In this document: piece by piece, positions 52,930-62,062 of the stretch
Layout of the letters: each line of letters opens with the position of its first letter
Position numbering within the stretch: position 1 is the stretch's first letter
Source of the DNA: Cladocopium goreaui
Taxonomy: Eukaryota > Sar > Dinophyceae > Suessiales > Symbiodiniaceae
DNA: 64,000 bases
Assembly: GCA_947184155.2 (NCBI GenBank)
Contig: CAMXCT020000480.1
Span: forward strand, 493,100-557,099
Reading direction: 5' to 3'
Notes under the pieces: model-generated
Seen by the model: only the letters and a program-made list of their open reading frames with translations
Told to the model about the DNA's origin: nothing
The model's database searches: none
Program-made: the position numbers and the translations under genes

Positions 52930-53472
52930 GTCACGAAACGTCAACCCTTTCGCAGGAAATGAGGGTCGATCGGCAAAAACTGAGGTAAAAAATTGCGATT
53001 TGACTTGTCCCGGAGCAACCCTTTCGCACGAAATGAGGGTCGATCGGCAAAAACTGAGGTAAAACTGCGATTTGACTTGTCCTGGAGCAACCCTTTCGCA
53101 CGAAATGAGGGTCGATCGGCAAAAACTGCGGTAAAATTGCGATTTGACTTGTCCCGGAGCAACCCTTTCGCACGAAATGAGGGTCGATCGGCAAAAACTG
53201 AGGTAAAATTGCGATTTGACTTGTCCCGGAGCAACCCTTTCGCACGAAATGAGGGTCGATCGGCAAAAACTGAGGTAAAATTGCGATTTTACTTGTGCCG
53301 GAGCAACCCTTTCGCACGAAATGAGGGTCGATCGGCAAAAACGGAGGTAAAATTGCGATTTTACTTGTGCCGGAGCAACCCTTTCGCACGAAATGAGGGT
53401 CGATCGGCAAAAACTGAGGTAAAATTGCGATTTTATTGGCCTTGGAGCAAACACTTTCGCACGAAATGAGGG
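52930..53472. repeat. 72-bp tandem repeat, about 7.5 units
   Basis: GAGGGTCGATCGGCAAAAAC is spaced almost exactly 72 bases apart, with GTAAAATTGCGATTTGACTT and GAGCAACCCTTTCGCACGAA. Because 72 is a multiple of three, both strands are open across the array (192 and 158 codons). I see no proof of expression. Confidence 0.95.
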
Positions 53473-53474
53473 TG

Positions 53475-54258
53475 TAAAAAGCGTCTGTGTGTAAAAGTCT
53501 CTGTGTGTAAAAGCGTCTGTGTGTAAAAGCGTCTGTGTGTCAAAGTGTCTGTGTGTAAAAGCGTCTGTGTGTAAATGTGTTTGTGTGTTACAGTGTTTGT
53601 GTTCAAGTGTTTCTGTGTAAAAGCCTCTGTGTGTAAATGTGTTTGTGTGTGAAAGCGTTTGCGTGTAAAAAGCGTCTGTGTGTAGAGGTTGTCTGTGTGT
53701 AAAAGCGTCTGTGTGTCAAAGCGTTTGTGTGTAAAAGCGTCTGTGTGTAAAAGTGTTTGTATGTAAAAGCTTCTGTGTGTAAAAGTGTTTGTGTAAAAGT
53801 GTTTGTGTAAAAGTGTTTGTGTAAAAGCCTCTGTGTGTACATGTGTTTGTGTGTGACAGCGTCTGTGTGTAAAAAGCGTCTGTGTGTAAAAAGCGTCTGT
53901 GTGTAAAAGCGTCTGTGTGTCAAAGGGTTTGTGTGTAAAAGCGTCTGTGCGTAAAAGTGTTTGTATGTAAAAGCTTCTGTGTGTAAAAGTGTTTGTGTTA
54001 CAGTGTTTGTGTCAAAGTGTTTGTGTAAAAGCCTCTGTGTGTCTGTGTGTAAAAAGCGTCTGTGTGTAAAAAGCGTCTGTGTGTAAAAGCGTCTGTGTGT
54101 CAAAGGGTTTGTGTGTAAAAGCGTCTGTGCGTAAAAGTGTTTGTATGTAAAAGCTTCTGTGTGTAAAAGTGTTTGTGTTACAGTGTTTGTGTAAAAGCCT
54201 CTGTGTGTAAAAGCTTTGTGTTTAAAAGCGTCTGTGTGTAAAAAGCGTCTGTTTGTAA
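53475..54258. repeat. GTGTGTAAAAGCGTCT minisatellite, first array
   Basis: 15-16-bp units (GCGTCTGTGTGTAAAA) with a higher-order repeat of about 160 bases. The same minisatellite recurs at 60.46-61.07 kb, so the two arrays bracket the gene-copy block. The 242-codon minus ORF is an artefact. Confidence 0.97.
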
Positions 54259-54604
54259 AAGTGGTGGCACAAAGGGACTTTGGACGCAGCTCAAGGCGCT
54301 GAAGGTTGAAGATCTTCGTGTCATTGCACAAGAGATTGGCTTGCCGTCAAGTGGAGTCAGGGACGCAGTGATGAAAAGGCTGTTCGACGACATATCTGCA
54401 CAGGAATCTGGCACCACTGGTAGACCATTGCCGTCCAGTTCGTCTCGCCGCCCGGAATTGCCCGAGGCGGGGAATGATGAGCAGCCGCCGCGGAGGGGTT
54501 GCATCACAGAAGGTGTTAGTGTGGATTTAGTGGGAGCAGTCGTGTGGATAGGTGTTTTTGTTTCGTGTGGTCTTGGCACGGACTGGTATAGGGATATAAG
54601 ATGA
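54242..54604 (+). CDS. Exon or fragment with a SAP-like DNA-binding motif
   Basis: The frame opens at the end of the minisatellite and reads LWTQLKALKVEDLRVIAQEI, then GLPSSGVRDAVMKRLFDDI and RPLPSSSSRRPELPEAGND. LK.EDLR.IA...GLP.SG.(x)..MKRLF matches the SAP domain (helix, GLP.sG turn, helix), which binds AT-rich DNA or chromatin. No start codon is evident, so this is an internal exon or 5' truncated. The last ~40 codons, after a possible donor AAG^GTGTTA, are doubtful. Confidence 0.55.
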   Translation, partial: KASVCKSGGTKGLWTQLKALKVEDLRVIAQEIGLPSSGVRDAVMKRLFDDISAQESGTTGRPLPSSSSRRPELPEAGNDEQPPRRGCITEGVSVDLVGAVVWIGVFVSCGLGTDWYRDIR

Positions 54605-54681
54605 TATAAGTATAGATTGTTGTGCAGATACTTGGTTATTGAAGAGTTTTGTGTCTGTTGGCAAATGTCATTTCATGAGTT

Positions 54682-54960
54682 ATGTTACTTCAAGAGCCCG
54701 CGTGCACCAAAATGTCAGAGCGTATGCGGTGGCAGGAGCGTGGAGATGTGTGCGGCAGTATTTCGGCACAGGTGGAAGAGCTTCGTATGGACGCCAGCAG
54801 CAAAGGACGCACGTGGCTGCAAGAGAAGATGGCGATGATGAAACAGGGTGACTTGCGGAAGGTTGCAGCAGCTTCTGGTGTTTCTACGCGTGGAGAAGAT
54901 GGTTCAATGGTGGCACCGGCTGAGGAGGGCATTGCGCAGCTCAGCCGGTGCCACCATTGA
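54682..54960 (+). CDS. Candidate exon with second SAP-like core, ending in a hairpin
   Basis: The frame reads MSERMRWQERGDVCGSISAQ, VEELRMDASSKGRTWLQE then MMKQGDLRKVAAASGVSTRG. GDLRKVAAASGVSTRG resembles the SAP core of the previous entry (EDLRVIAQEIGLPSSG). The coding sequence runs straight into a perfect inverted repeat, so its end is likely disrupted. Confidence 0.45.
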   Translation: MLLQEPACTKMSERMRWQERGDVCGSISAQVEELRMDASSKGRTWLQEKMAMMKQGDLRKVAAASGVSTRGEDGSMVAPAEEGIAQLSRCHH

Positions 54961-55010
54961 ACCATCTTCTCCACGCGTAGAAACACCAGAAGCTGCTGCA
55001 ACCTTCCGCA
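54854..55010. repeat. Perfect 71-bp inverted repeat, 15-base loop
   Basis: The left arm (54854-54924) starts TGCGGAAGGTTGCAGCAGCT and the right arm (54940-55010) is its exact reverse complement. The loop is GAGGGCATTGCGCAG. No mismatch was found by eye. It lies in candidate coding sequence and could form a long perfect hairpin. Confidence 0.97.
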
Positions 55011-55055
55011 GGACATCCCGCGTCATGCTCGCCATTTGAAGGTCTTGGTGCTTGA

Positions 55056-55655
55056 ATGCTTAGAAGGTCTTCGGTTCTTCTACACAGCTGGGTCTTCATC
55101 AGGCCAGGGCCCCGGGAGAGGATGGCATTGTTTATATTCACGCTTGCTTATGTGACATCAGGAAGCTGCAGATTATTGCTCACATGTGGACTACACTATC
55201 GAAAAGCCCATTATTCAAGTAAAGATTGCAAGAATGCAAGTCCACCTTCGAAAGTTTCTAGCAATCGACTGAGGTCCCCAAAATGTTGTAGCTGTACTAA
55301 CATCAAGTCACGCATGGCAGCCGATTGCTTTGCAGCTGCGGGGAGATTGCAGTATACGTCGTTTCAAACAAATTCAGTTGATTTGAATGATGCGCTGTTG
55401 CTATCCTTCCATGACTGGATGGACGCTGGTTCGAGAGAATTGTACATCTACGACCAAGTCTTCATGAACGGCCCTCCAGACATGGGCCACCATTTCTGGG
55501 GCCATTTGCCACTATCTTGGATGCGTGAGCACACGGTCGATTTCACGCTGTATTACATTCTGTTTTACAATGAAGACGCAAGAGATGATGACAGCCCATT
55601 ATGGGTCTTGGTGTTGAAGGATACGCGGCGGCAGCGACCACATCGTTGGACATGA
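55056..55655 (+). CDS. Candidate coding region, 199-codon frame
   Basis: The later part reads VDLNDALLLSFHDWMDAGSR, ELYIYDQVFMNGPPDMGHHF, WGHLPLSWMREHTVDFTLYY then ILFYNEDARDDDSPLWVL. This is strongly protein-like and soluble. The first third is doubtful, since it includes a segment (AGGGCCCCGGGA) shared with duplicated non-coding blocks. Family unknown. Follow-on coding segments lie just downstream. Confidence 0.5.
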   Translation: MLRRSSVLLHSWVFIRPGPRERMALFIFTLAYVTSGSCRLLLTCGLHYRKAHYSSKDCKNASPPSKVSSNRLRSPKCCSCTNIKSRMAADCFAAAGRLQYTSFQTNSVDLNDALLLSFHDWMDAGSRELYIYDQVFMNGPPDMGHHFWGHLPLSWMREHTVDFTLYYILFYNEDARDDDSPLWVLVLKDTRRQRPHRWT

Positions 55656-55701
55656 CAGTTTCCACAACAAACAAACTCACATAAATTATCTTGTTATTTA
55701 A

Positions 55702-55881
55702 ATGTGGTCTGCCATGGCAAACGCGGATGTCTTCGGTGAGCAGCTTCTACGACACATTCTTGCATTTGTTCCTAGGAGCTCTGAATTGGCCAAGCAGTAT
55801 TCGTTTCAACCAAAGACCGAGCACTATCTGGTAAAAACGACTGCATTGTGGATGTCTCGGAGGAGCCAGCTGACTGGCTAG
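55702..55881 (+). CDS. 59-codon frame overlapping a conserved gene tail
   Basis: The frame reads MWSAMANADVFGEQLLRHIL, AFVPRSSELAKQYSFQPKTE then HYLVKTTALWMSRRSQ. In the next frame, VDVSEEPADWLADLAAFTQM then RSAPWRCPDKDRPR continues to a stop at 55961. The change of frame may be an intron (CTG^GTAAAA), a frameshift or decay. Confidence 0.45.
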   Translation: MWSAMANADVFGEQLLRHILAFVPRSSELAKQYSFQPKTEHYLVKTTALWMSRRSQLTG

Positions 55882-55961
55882 CAGATCTTGCTGCATTCAC
55901 ACAGATGCTGCAAATAAGGTCAGCGCCATGGAGGTGCCCAGATAAGGATCGACCGCGGTAG
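55790..55961 (+). CDS. Gene tail, copy 1 (DLAAFTQMLQIRSAPWRCPD)
   Basis: The frame ends DLAAFTQMLQIRSAPWRCPD then KDRPR and TAG. Near 59.80 kb the frame DLAAFTEMLDLRSCPWRCPD, KDQPR and stop is its paralogue. Conservation of frame and stop in both copies supports real coding history. The downstream 3' region also matches (AGTGCATCAGCATGAGTCAA). Confidence 0.5.
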
Positions 55962-56119
55962 CCACGGAGGACAATTAAATTTGAAAATGAAGTGCATCAG
56001 CATGAGTCAACCAGAACTGTCTGAGACTTGTTGATGCGCGCATCTTTGCTGGACATTCAGTTTCACCGTAGTGCATCGGGGTGAGTCAAGCAGATCGGTC
56101 TGACACTCAATCGAAAATC

Positions 56120-56125
56120 AATAAA
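56120..56125 (+). terminator. AATAAA, possible polyadenylation signal, copy 1
   Basis: AATCAATAAAGCTGCC follows the gene tail. The same word recurs at 57108, 58968 and 60061 in duplicated 3' regions. Use as a poly(A) signal is an inference; some protists do not need AATAAA. Confidence 0.35.
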
Positions 56126-56157
56126 GCTGCCAATTCCTTTGGTGACTCCAGTTTGAA

Positions 56158-56394
56158 ATGCAGAAGAGAAAGAAGAAAGAGTATCTTCAGCAGCATGTGG
56201 GTCTGCGTTGCTCATGTGACGGATGGACAGTTTGTTTTTGTTTGATTTGCTGTAGTGAAACTGTGAGTTTTGACGTGTGGAGTTGTCATGTTGAACTGGA
56301 AGGTGACTGTAGATTGGTAGGTCGTTGGTTTGGAAGAACTGTAAGCGGCAGAGTTCACAGTCAAGAGATCAACATGGACCGAGATTTGCAGTGA
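56158..56394 (+). CDS. Weak candidate, 78-codon frame
   Basis: The frame reads QQHVGLRCSCDGWTVCFCLI then CCSETVSFDVWSCHVELEGD. Cys-rich. It overlaps the start of the next, better frame. It may be non-coding. Confidence 0.25.
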   Translation: MQKRKKKEYLQQHVGLRCSCDGWTVCFCLICCSETVSFDVWSCHVELEGDCRLVGRWFGRTVSGRVHSQEINMDRDLQ

Positions 56395-56876
56395 GTATCA
56401 ATCCACATGGAAAGGCAATTGAGTTGCATGTTTGCATCGATGTCGCGAAGCCATTTTCTTTGCTGAGTTTGGGGAGTAATCTCGGTTTGAACTCAATGGA
56501 GGATAGCATTCGTCTGTGGATAGCTCTCGCTCCACCACAGATGGAGGAACTGCGGACGCATCATAGAGTCCAGCCAGACATCTATACCTCCAGGATAGAT
56601 TTGAGTGCGACACATGCGCCTCTTGGGCGTGCCACAGATGCTCAATGGTGTCACACTTACTATTTCGACTACAGCTTCCTCCAGGTCGAAATTACTGCTC
56701 TGGGTTACTTTCGAAAGATGGAAGCAAATGTACTGGAGAAGGTTCGACCTGGTGAGTTTCGTTGGTATGGATTTCTTGCTCCAGAAGAACGTGATGAGCA
56801 GGGAAGATTGCTTTATCAGATCATCGACGGCATGGTTGCTAATGAGCCGGCTCACGAGCGTCCTACTAGGAACTGA
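56325..56876 (+). CDS. Likely exon, soluble protein of unknown family
   Basis: The frame reads FAVSINPHGKAIELHVCIDV, LNSMEDSIRLWIALAPPQME, HTYYFDYSFLQVEITALGYF, RKMEANVLEKVRPGEFRWYG then FLAPEERDEQGRLLYQIIDG and ANEPAHERPTRN before TGA. One of the longest protein-like frames in the window. The first ~20 codons are doubtful and could start after TTTGCAG (56390). A duplicated 3' block follows about 120 bases later. Confidence 0.55.
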   Translation: MVWKNCKRQSSQSRDQHGPRFAVSINPHGKAIELHVCIDVAKPFSLLSLGSNLGLNSMEDSIRLWIALAPPQMEELRTHHRVQPDIYTSRIDLSATHAPLGRATDAQWCHTYYFDYSFLQVEITALGYFRKMEANVLEKVRPGEFRWYGFLAPEERDEQGRLLYQIIDGMVANEPAHERPTRN

Positions 56877-56997
56877 GGAATGAGCAAGCTGTAGATTAGT
56901 GGGTCCGTCCTGCCTTGGGGCTTTATAGACCTTTCCGGTTACCTGACACCGGTGAAACAAGCATTTGGATACATGTAATCATATCATCGCAAAGACG

Positions 56998-57610
56998 ATT
57001 TGAAAATGAAGTGTATCAGCATGAGTCAACCAGAACTGTCTGAGACTTGTTGATGCACGCATCTTTGCGTGAGTCAAACAGCCCGGTCTGAGACTTCATC
57101 GAAAATCAATAAAGCTGTCAGATCCTTTTGCGCATATAGTTGTGCCTGAACATCAACAAATGTGATCTGTCGCAGTCATTAGTCATAGTGCTTGAATGCT
57201 TTGCAGGTCCGCACTGTTGGTCTCTGCAGTTGGGTTTGCATCGAGTCAGGGCCCCGGGATGGGATGGATTACATGGATAGGCTGCTACCACGAAGAGACA
57301 AATCGATATATTATATATTGAGATAGAATAGCAATATGAAATAGAGATGGATGTATGAGTGTTAATATATAGAGATGGATGTATGAATGTTAAGATAAGA
57401 CTTTCAATTCAAGTCACATGGACCCTAAACCCAAAAACCACATGGAAAGGAGCACAAGGGCCATCCCATTATATCATATTGTAATACTGTGCTTGTCCCA
57501 GCCCAGAAACGTTCGCCGCCTGCCAGGTCCGCCCGTTTATGCTTCTTTTTGGGGAGATGGCAAACCACCTTGGTTGGGGGGCCCCAAAGCACACAGCCCT
57601 CATGACATGT
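56998..57610 (+). repeat. Duplicated 3' block, copy A
   Basis: It begins ATTTGAAAATGAAGTGTATC, holds AATCAATAAAGCTGTC (57108), TTTTGCGCATATAGTTGTGC, GTCAGGGCCCCGGGATGGGA, an AT-rich stretch, and CGTTCGCCGCCTGCCAGGTC. Copies B (58.97-59.50 kb) and C (59.89-60.46 kb) have the same order. ORFs here such as MDPKPKNHMERSTRAIPLYH are present in A and B and are probably not genes. Confidence 0.85.
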
Positions 57611-58024
57611 TTATACATGCTGGTTTCGAGTAAGATCATTTCCTTTTTTTCCGGTTCACATGGAAATGGGACTTCACCACGCCATCCCATCGACACACGC
57701 ACGCACGATATAAGGTATACGTGTCCAGGCTCCTCCTCAGGTCTTATGACTTTCAATGGAGGTGATGGTGTACCATGGCCTTGCCATCAGCCATGGTACA
57801 TCTATTGTCACTTCCTCCCAATTGAATCTATGATAACCTTTGGCCTGCAGAGCCAGTAACCCCGGTTCCCCCGATCTCTTGTTGTGGGCAGATAGGCCTC
57901 TCTCTGGACGGACGGACTTTTCTAAGTAAAGAAAAGCAAAAACTATTTTCTGTTGCTTCTTCAAAGTGATCCCCTTTGAGATGGTCCATTGAACTTGTTT
58001 GAGATTGATCAAGTGGCTTCAAAT

Positions 58025-58500
58025 TGATGGTTAACGAAGTCATTTTGAAGAAGCAAGTAACTAGCTATTTCCTGGAGAAGAACATCACCGCGATCACCAA
58101 GGTCATCACAGATGTGTGAAGAAAAGGGTGAGCAAGGAGTATAGGAGCTTTGGGCCTTGGACTAGGAGATCCATAGGCGAGCCTTGACCAGGGAGAGTTC
58201 CTCATCGATGCGGTGAGGACACAGTGGCAGCTTCCGAACTTGCGCAAGGCTGCACGACCAATTCCTGGATGCGATCCGACAACAAACATACGAACCACTA
58301 CTTCCAACTGAGCGACTTCGAGGAGGCCACCCAGATCTACTTCTCACTGGAACGGCGCGCTTGCATGGCGCGCACTTATCGTTTTGCAGCACAGTGCCAG
58401 TGGACTCGACCATGCTGAATGGCATGCAACAGCTGCGATAGTCTGCGGGCAGTGATCGCTTCAAGGTTCTGCAGGACAATATCGGGACTGACACAAGTTT
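58025..58500 (+). CDS. Broken coding remnants
   Basis: Short frames follow one another: KKQVTSYFLEKNITAITKVI, then GEFLIDAVRTQWQLPNLRKA, then LSDFEEATQIYFSLERRACM (within the 58224-58418 ORF). Each is protein-like but they are in different frames separated by stops. Either small exons without clear splice sites or a decayed gene. Confidence 0.3.
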
Positions 58501-58849
58501 TAGTTAGGCTCGCCATGACATTACACACTTGGTCACGTATTGTGATGAGATGCACATAGTCGAGTCGTCGTCTTAGATCTCTACAATATTCAGATTAACA
58601 GCCTTAGGCCTTAGCTTCAGACTTTGATAATAGGTATATAATTATGGCCTGCTCCTATAAGACTTTCAGGGGATAGGATGGTTCCCCCACCCTGGCGGGG
58701 GGCCAGGTCGGTTCTTTGTCTTCTCAACACCTTAGTGAGCAGCTTAGTTATTTGATGTTTAACTTTGATTCTTGTATTGCAACCAGAACTGTCTGAGCAA
58801 TACAAAGTACAAATACATGGTACGAACTTCACCCCTCCGTCGAAATGCT

Positions 58850-58960
58850 GAGGGGGCCAGCAATGTCCGCCGCCTGCCAGAACCACCTTGCTTGGGGGGG
58901 CCCAAAGCACACCGCCCTCATGAGACAGGATACGAATTTGGCGGATCGAGGCAGTGGTAG
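58850..58960 (+). repeat. Partial duplicate of the gene-copy block
   Basis: GTCCGCCGCCTGCCAGAACC, ACCTTGCTTGGGGGGGCCCA and CACCGCCCTCATGAGACAGG match the right ends of copies A and B with an internal deletion. Confidence 0.75.
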
Positions 58961-58964
58961 TAAG

Positions 58965-59505
58965 ATCAATAAAGTTGCTAATTCCTTTTGCGCATATAGT
59001 TGTGCCTGAACATCACTGAAATTGATTTGTCGCAGTCATTCGTCATAGTCCTTGAATGCTTTGCAGGTCCGCACTGTTGGACTCTGCAGCTAGGTTTGCA
59101 TCGAGTCAGGGCCCCGGGATGGGATGGATTACATGGATAGGCTGCTACCACAAAGAAACAAATCGATACATTATATATTGAGATAGAAATAAAGTTATGA
59201 GATGGAATTTGGATGTATAAGTGGTAATATATATATATATATAGAGATGGATGTATGAATGTTAAGAAAAGACTTTCAATTCAAGTCACATGGACCCTAA
59301 ACCCAAAAACCAGATGGAAAGGAGCACAAAAGCCATCCCATTATATCATATTGTAATACTGTGCTTCTCCCAGCCCAGAAACGTTCGCCGCCTGCCAGGT
59401 CCGCCCGTTTATGCTTCTTTTTGGGGAGATGGCAAACCACCTTGGTTGGGGGCCCCAAAGCACACCGCCCTCATGAGACAGGATACGAATTTGGCAGATC
59501 GAGGC
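58965..59505 (+). repeat. Duplicated 3' block, copy B
   Basis: Starts GATCAATAAAGTTGCTAATT, then TTTTGCGCATATAGTTGTGC, CAGGGCCCCGGGATGGGATG and CGTTCGCCGCCTGCCAGGTC. Close to copy A except in the AT-rich stretch. Confidence 0.85.
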
Positions 59506-59540
59506 ATGGTAGTACCTGTTCATATTATATAGCATGGTAG

Positions 59541-59880
59541 TTGGATTTTACCCTTCTATTTTTTGCCCTTCCACTCAAACCTCTTTGCATAATGCGACCT
59601 ATGTCTTTTCAAGGAATGTCCTATGTCCTCAGATGGCGTCAGCTATGTGACCGTGATTACAGGCGCGCGGATGAATGGAGCAGAGGACTTGAAAGGTCGT
59701 TCACTCTTTTAATGCAAGGCATAGTTTTACGTTTGTCGAGATTGAGATCCCAACCGGCAGTAGTCGGGGTATCTTCAACACCACTTGTGATGCAATGTGG
59801 AAGATCTTGCTGCGTTCACAGAGATGCTGGACCTAAGGTCGTGTCCGTGGAGGTGCCCAGATAAAGATCAACCGCGGTAG
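59541..59880 (+). CDS. Gene tail, copy 2, with upstream open frame
   Basis: The last 25 codons (from 59803) read DLAAFTEMLDLRSCPWRCPD then KDQPR and TAG, paralogous to the tail ending at 55961. A different frame from 59541 is open across the region (MSYVLRWRQLCDRDYRRADE). The paralogous frame has a TGA shortly upstream, so this copy may be a pseudogene. Confidence 0.4.
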
Positions 59881-59889
59881 CCACTGATG

Positions 59890-60460
59890 TCAATTGAATT
59901 TGAAAATGAAGTGCATCAGCATGAGTCAACCAGAACTGTCTGAGACTCGCTGATGCACGCATCTTTGCTTGAGACATTCAGTTTCACCATAGCACACCCT
60001 GTCTCACCATAGTGCATCCGCGTGAGTCAAGCAGAACGGGCTGAGACTCTATCGAAGATGAATAAAGCTGCCCATTCCTTTTGCGCATATAGTTGTTGGT
60101 CTGTGCAGCTAGGTTTGCATGGAGTCAGGGCCCTGGGTAGAATGGATTACATGGATAGGCAGGCTGCTACCACGAAGAGACAAATCGATATATTATATAT
60201 TGAGATAGGAATAGCAATATGAAATAGAGATGGATGTATGAGTGTTAATATATAGAGATGGATGTATGAGTGTTAAGATAAGAGTTTCAATTCCAGTCAC
60301 AGTCAGGGGTCAGGACGCTAAACCCAACAAGAACCAACTTATGTCATATTGTAATACTGTGTGTGTCCCAGCCCAGAAACGTTCGCCGCCTGCCAGGTCC
60401 GCCCGTTTATGCTTTTTTTCAGGGAAGGCAAAACACCTTGGTTGGGGAGCCCCAAAGCAC
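59890..60460 (+). repeat. Duplicated 3' block, copy C
   Basis: Starts ATTTGAAAATGAAGTGCATC, then an extended CACCATAGTGCATCCGCGTG, AATAAAGCTGCCCATTCC, CAGGGCCCTGGGTAGAATGG and CGTTCGCCGCCTGCCAGGTC. It breaks off at CCCCAAAGCACA, where the second minisatellite begins. Confidence 0.85.
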
Positions 60461-61068
60461 ATGTGTAAAAGTGTTTGTGTGTAAATGTGTTTGTGTGTAA
60501 AAATGCCTGTGTGTAAAAGCGTCTATGTGTAAAAGCTTCTGTGTGTACAAGCCGTTTGTGTGTAAAAGCAGCTCCTGTGTGTAAAAGGGTCTGTGTGTAA
60601 AAGTGTCTGTGTGTAAACGTGTCTGTGTGTAAAACCGTCTGTGTGTAAAACCGTCTGTGTGTAAAAGCGTATGTGTGTAAAAGCGTCTGTGTAAAAGCTT
60701 CTGTGTGTAAAAGCTTTTGTGTGTAAAAGCTTCTGTGTGTAAAAACTTTTGTGTGTAAAAGCTTCTGTGTGTAAAAGCGTCTGCGTGTAAAAGCGTCTGT
60801 GTGTAAAAGTGTTTCTGTGTAAAAGTGTTTGTGTGTAAAAGTGCCTGTGTGTAAAAGCGTCTATGTGTAAAAGCTTCTGTGTGTACAAGCATTTGTGTGT
60901 AAAAGCAACTCCTGTGTGTAAAAGGGTCTGTGTGTAAAAGTGTCTGTGTGTAAACGTATCTGTGTGTAAACGTGTCTGTGTAAAAGCTTCTGTATGTAAA
61001 AGCTTCTGTGGGTAAAAGCTTTCTGTGTAAAAGTGTCTGTGTAAAAGCTACTGTGTGTAAAAGCTTCT
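60458..61068. repeat. GTGTGTAAAAGCGTCT minisatellite, second array
   Basis: The same unit as at 53.5-54.3 kb, including GTGTGTAAAAGCTTCTGTGT variants and CAAGC(C/A).TTTGTGTGTAA. A ~330-base higher-order duplication is visible (AGCAGCTCCTGTGTGTAAAA against AGCAACTCCTGTGTGTAAAA). Minus ORFs of 121 and 231 codons are artefacts. Confidence 0.97.
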
Positions 61069-61227
61069 CACTATTTGGTCTTGATACTCCTCTTCTCGAC
61101 TGCCTATAACACATCTTTCATACATCGTTTCTAAAATTGCGTCTCCATACTAACAAGAGAAGACCCTGCTCCTCTACGCTCTCGGGCCATCCGTCGTCTA
61201 GTTTTTTTCACCCTAGCACATGATATA

Positions 61228-61515
61228 TTGGCAAGTGAATGGGTTGGGAAGCCTCCAGAAATGGTTTGCGAGCACACAATCGCTCCTCTGAATTGCCCCA
61301 GCAACAAATTACAAGCGCTCTATTGCCAAGAAACATGTGTAGATCACCAGGAACAATGCGGGAAGATAGATATACCTGAATATCTTGAAGTAGGCATTTG
61401 GAGAGTATTCCCCAACTTCAATGGTTTGATCGTAGACTATTTATCCACATGCTCAGTTTTTCCGACTCTGGACTGGTTGATCATTACTGAAAGGATCCCC
61501 ATCTTTGAGTGCTGA
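61228..61515 (+). CDS. Candidate Cys-containing exon
   Basis: The frame reads VGKPPEMVCEHTIAPLNCPS, NKLQALYCQETCVDHQEQCG then KIDIPEYLEVGIWRVFP. Five cysteines in about 45 codons. The end of the ORF (61400 on) is probably not coding. It precedes other Cys-rich exons at 63.5 kb. Confidence 0.4.
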   Translation: MASEWVGKPPEMVCEHTIAPLNCPSNKLQALYCQETCVDHQEQCGKIDIPEYLEVGIWRVFPNFNGLIVDYLSTCSVFPTLDWLIITERIPIFEC

Positions 61516-61639
61516 AATGTGACAACCCCTCAGTCCAGACTTTCCCTGAACTAGACCTGTGTAGTCCTTCGCACTTCCCAAGCCCTTTTATTTGGTCATT
61601 TCTTTGGGGGGAAGGGTCGAACAAAAAATGAAAGGCCAT

Positions 61640-61746
61640 GTTTGGGGGTTTTGTAAAATGGGGTATCCCCAAATCATCCATTTTCATGGGATTCTCCACT
61701 ATACTCCATCCAGCTATTGGGGATCTGAGAAATTTGAGGAAACCAC
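61640..61746. mobile_element. Family C palindromic element
   Basis: GGGGGTTTTGTAAAATGGGG at the left and GAAATTTGAGGAAACCACC at the right, with CAAATCATCCATTTTCATGG inside. Confidence 0.6.
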
Positions 61747-61831
61747 CAGGCTGGGAGGCGTCACACAATTGCGTATTCATCCAAACCCTTATAAATGAGA
61801 AGGACCGACCAATATGGCTCAATATTGAGCT

Positions 61832-62062
61832 TTGGAAACCATCATTTTCATGGGATTATCCATTATTTATTCCAATGTCAACATTTCACATGTTGAACGT
61901 CTACCAGAAGCAGCAGCTGGTCATTTTCCGACCACACCAATGGCCCATTGTCCCGAGATCTCGATTTCAGGTTTTGACGAGATCGGCCCCACCGAAAATG
62001 TGAATCTGGAAGAAGATGTGGCATCTTGGCACGGCAAATGGCAAATGGCAATCCCAAAATGA
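61832..62062 (+). CDS. Likely exon (CPEISISGFDEIGPTENVNL)
   Basis: The convincing part (from about 61885) reads VERLPEAAAGHFPTTPMAHC, PEISISGFDEIGPTENVN then LEEDVASWHGKWQMAIPK and TGA. An acidic, exon-like composition. It ends about 100 bases left of the CATTTTGTAG element. A second plus frame overlaps. Confidence 0.45.
   Translation: METIIFMGLSIIYSNVNISHVERLPEAAAGHFPTTPMAHCPEISISGFDEIGPTENVNLEEDVASWHGKWQMAIPK

Noticed and set aside
52101-52988. 295-codon plus-strand ORF
   Set aside because: Created by a 15-bp minisatellite whose period is a multiple of three.
53475-54258. Telomere-like repeat (GTGTGTAAAAGCGTCT)
   Set aside because: Unit is 15-16 bp, degenerate and internal; it does not match known telomere repeats such as TTTAGGG.
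57418-57633. Conserved ORF MDPKPKNHMERSTRA in duplicated blocks A and B
   Set aside because: Conserved only as part of recent block duplication; AT-rich and frame-disrupted in block C.
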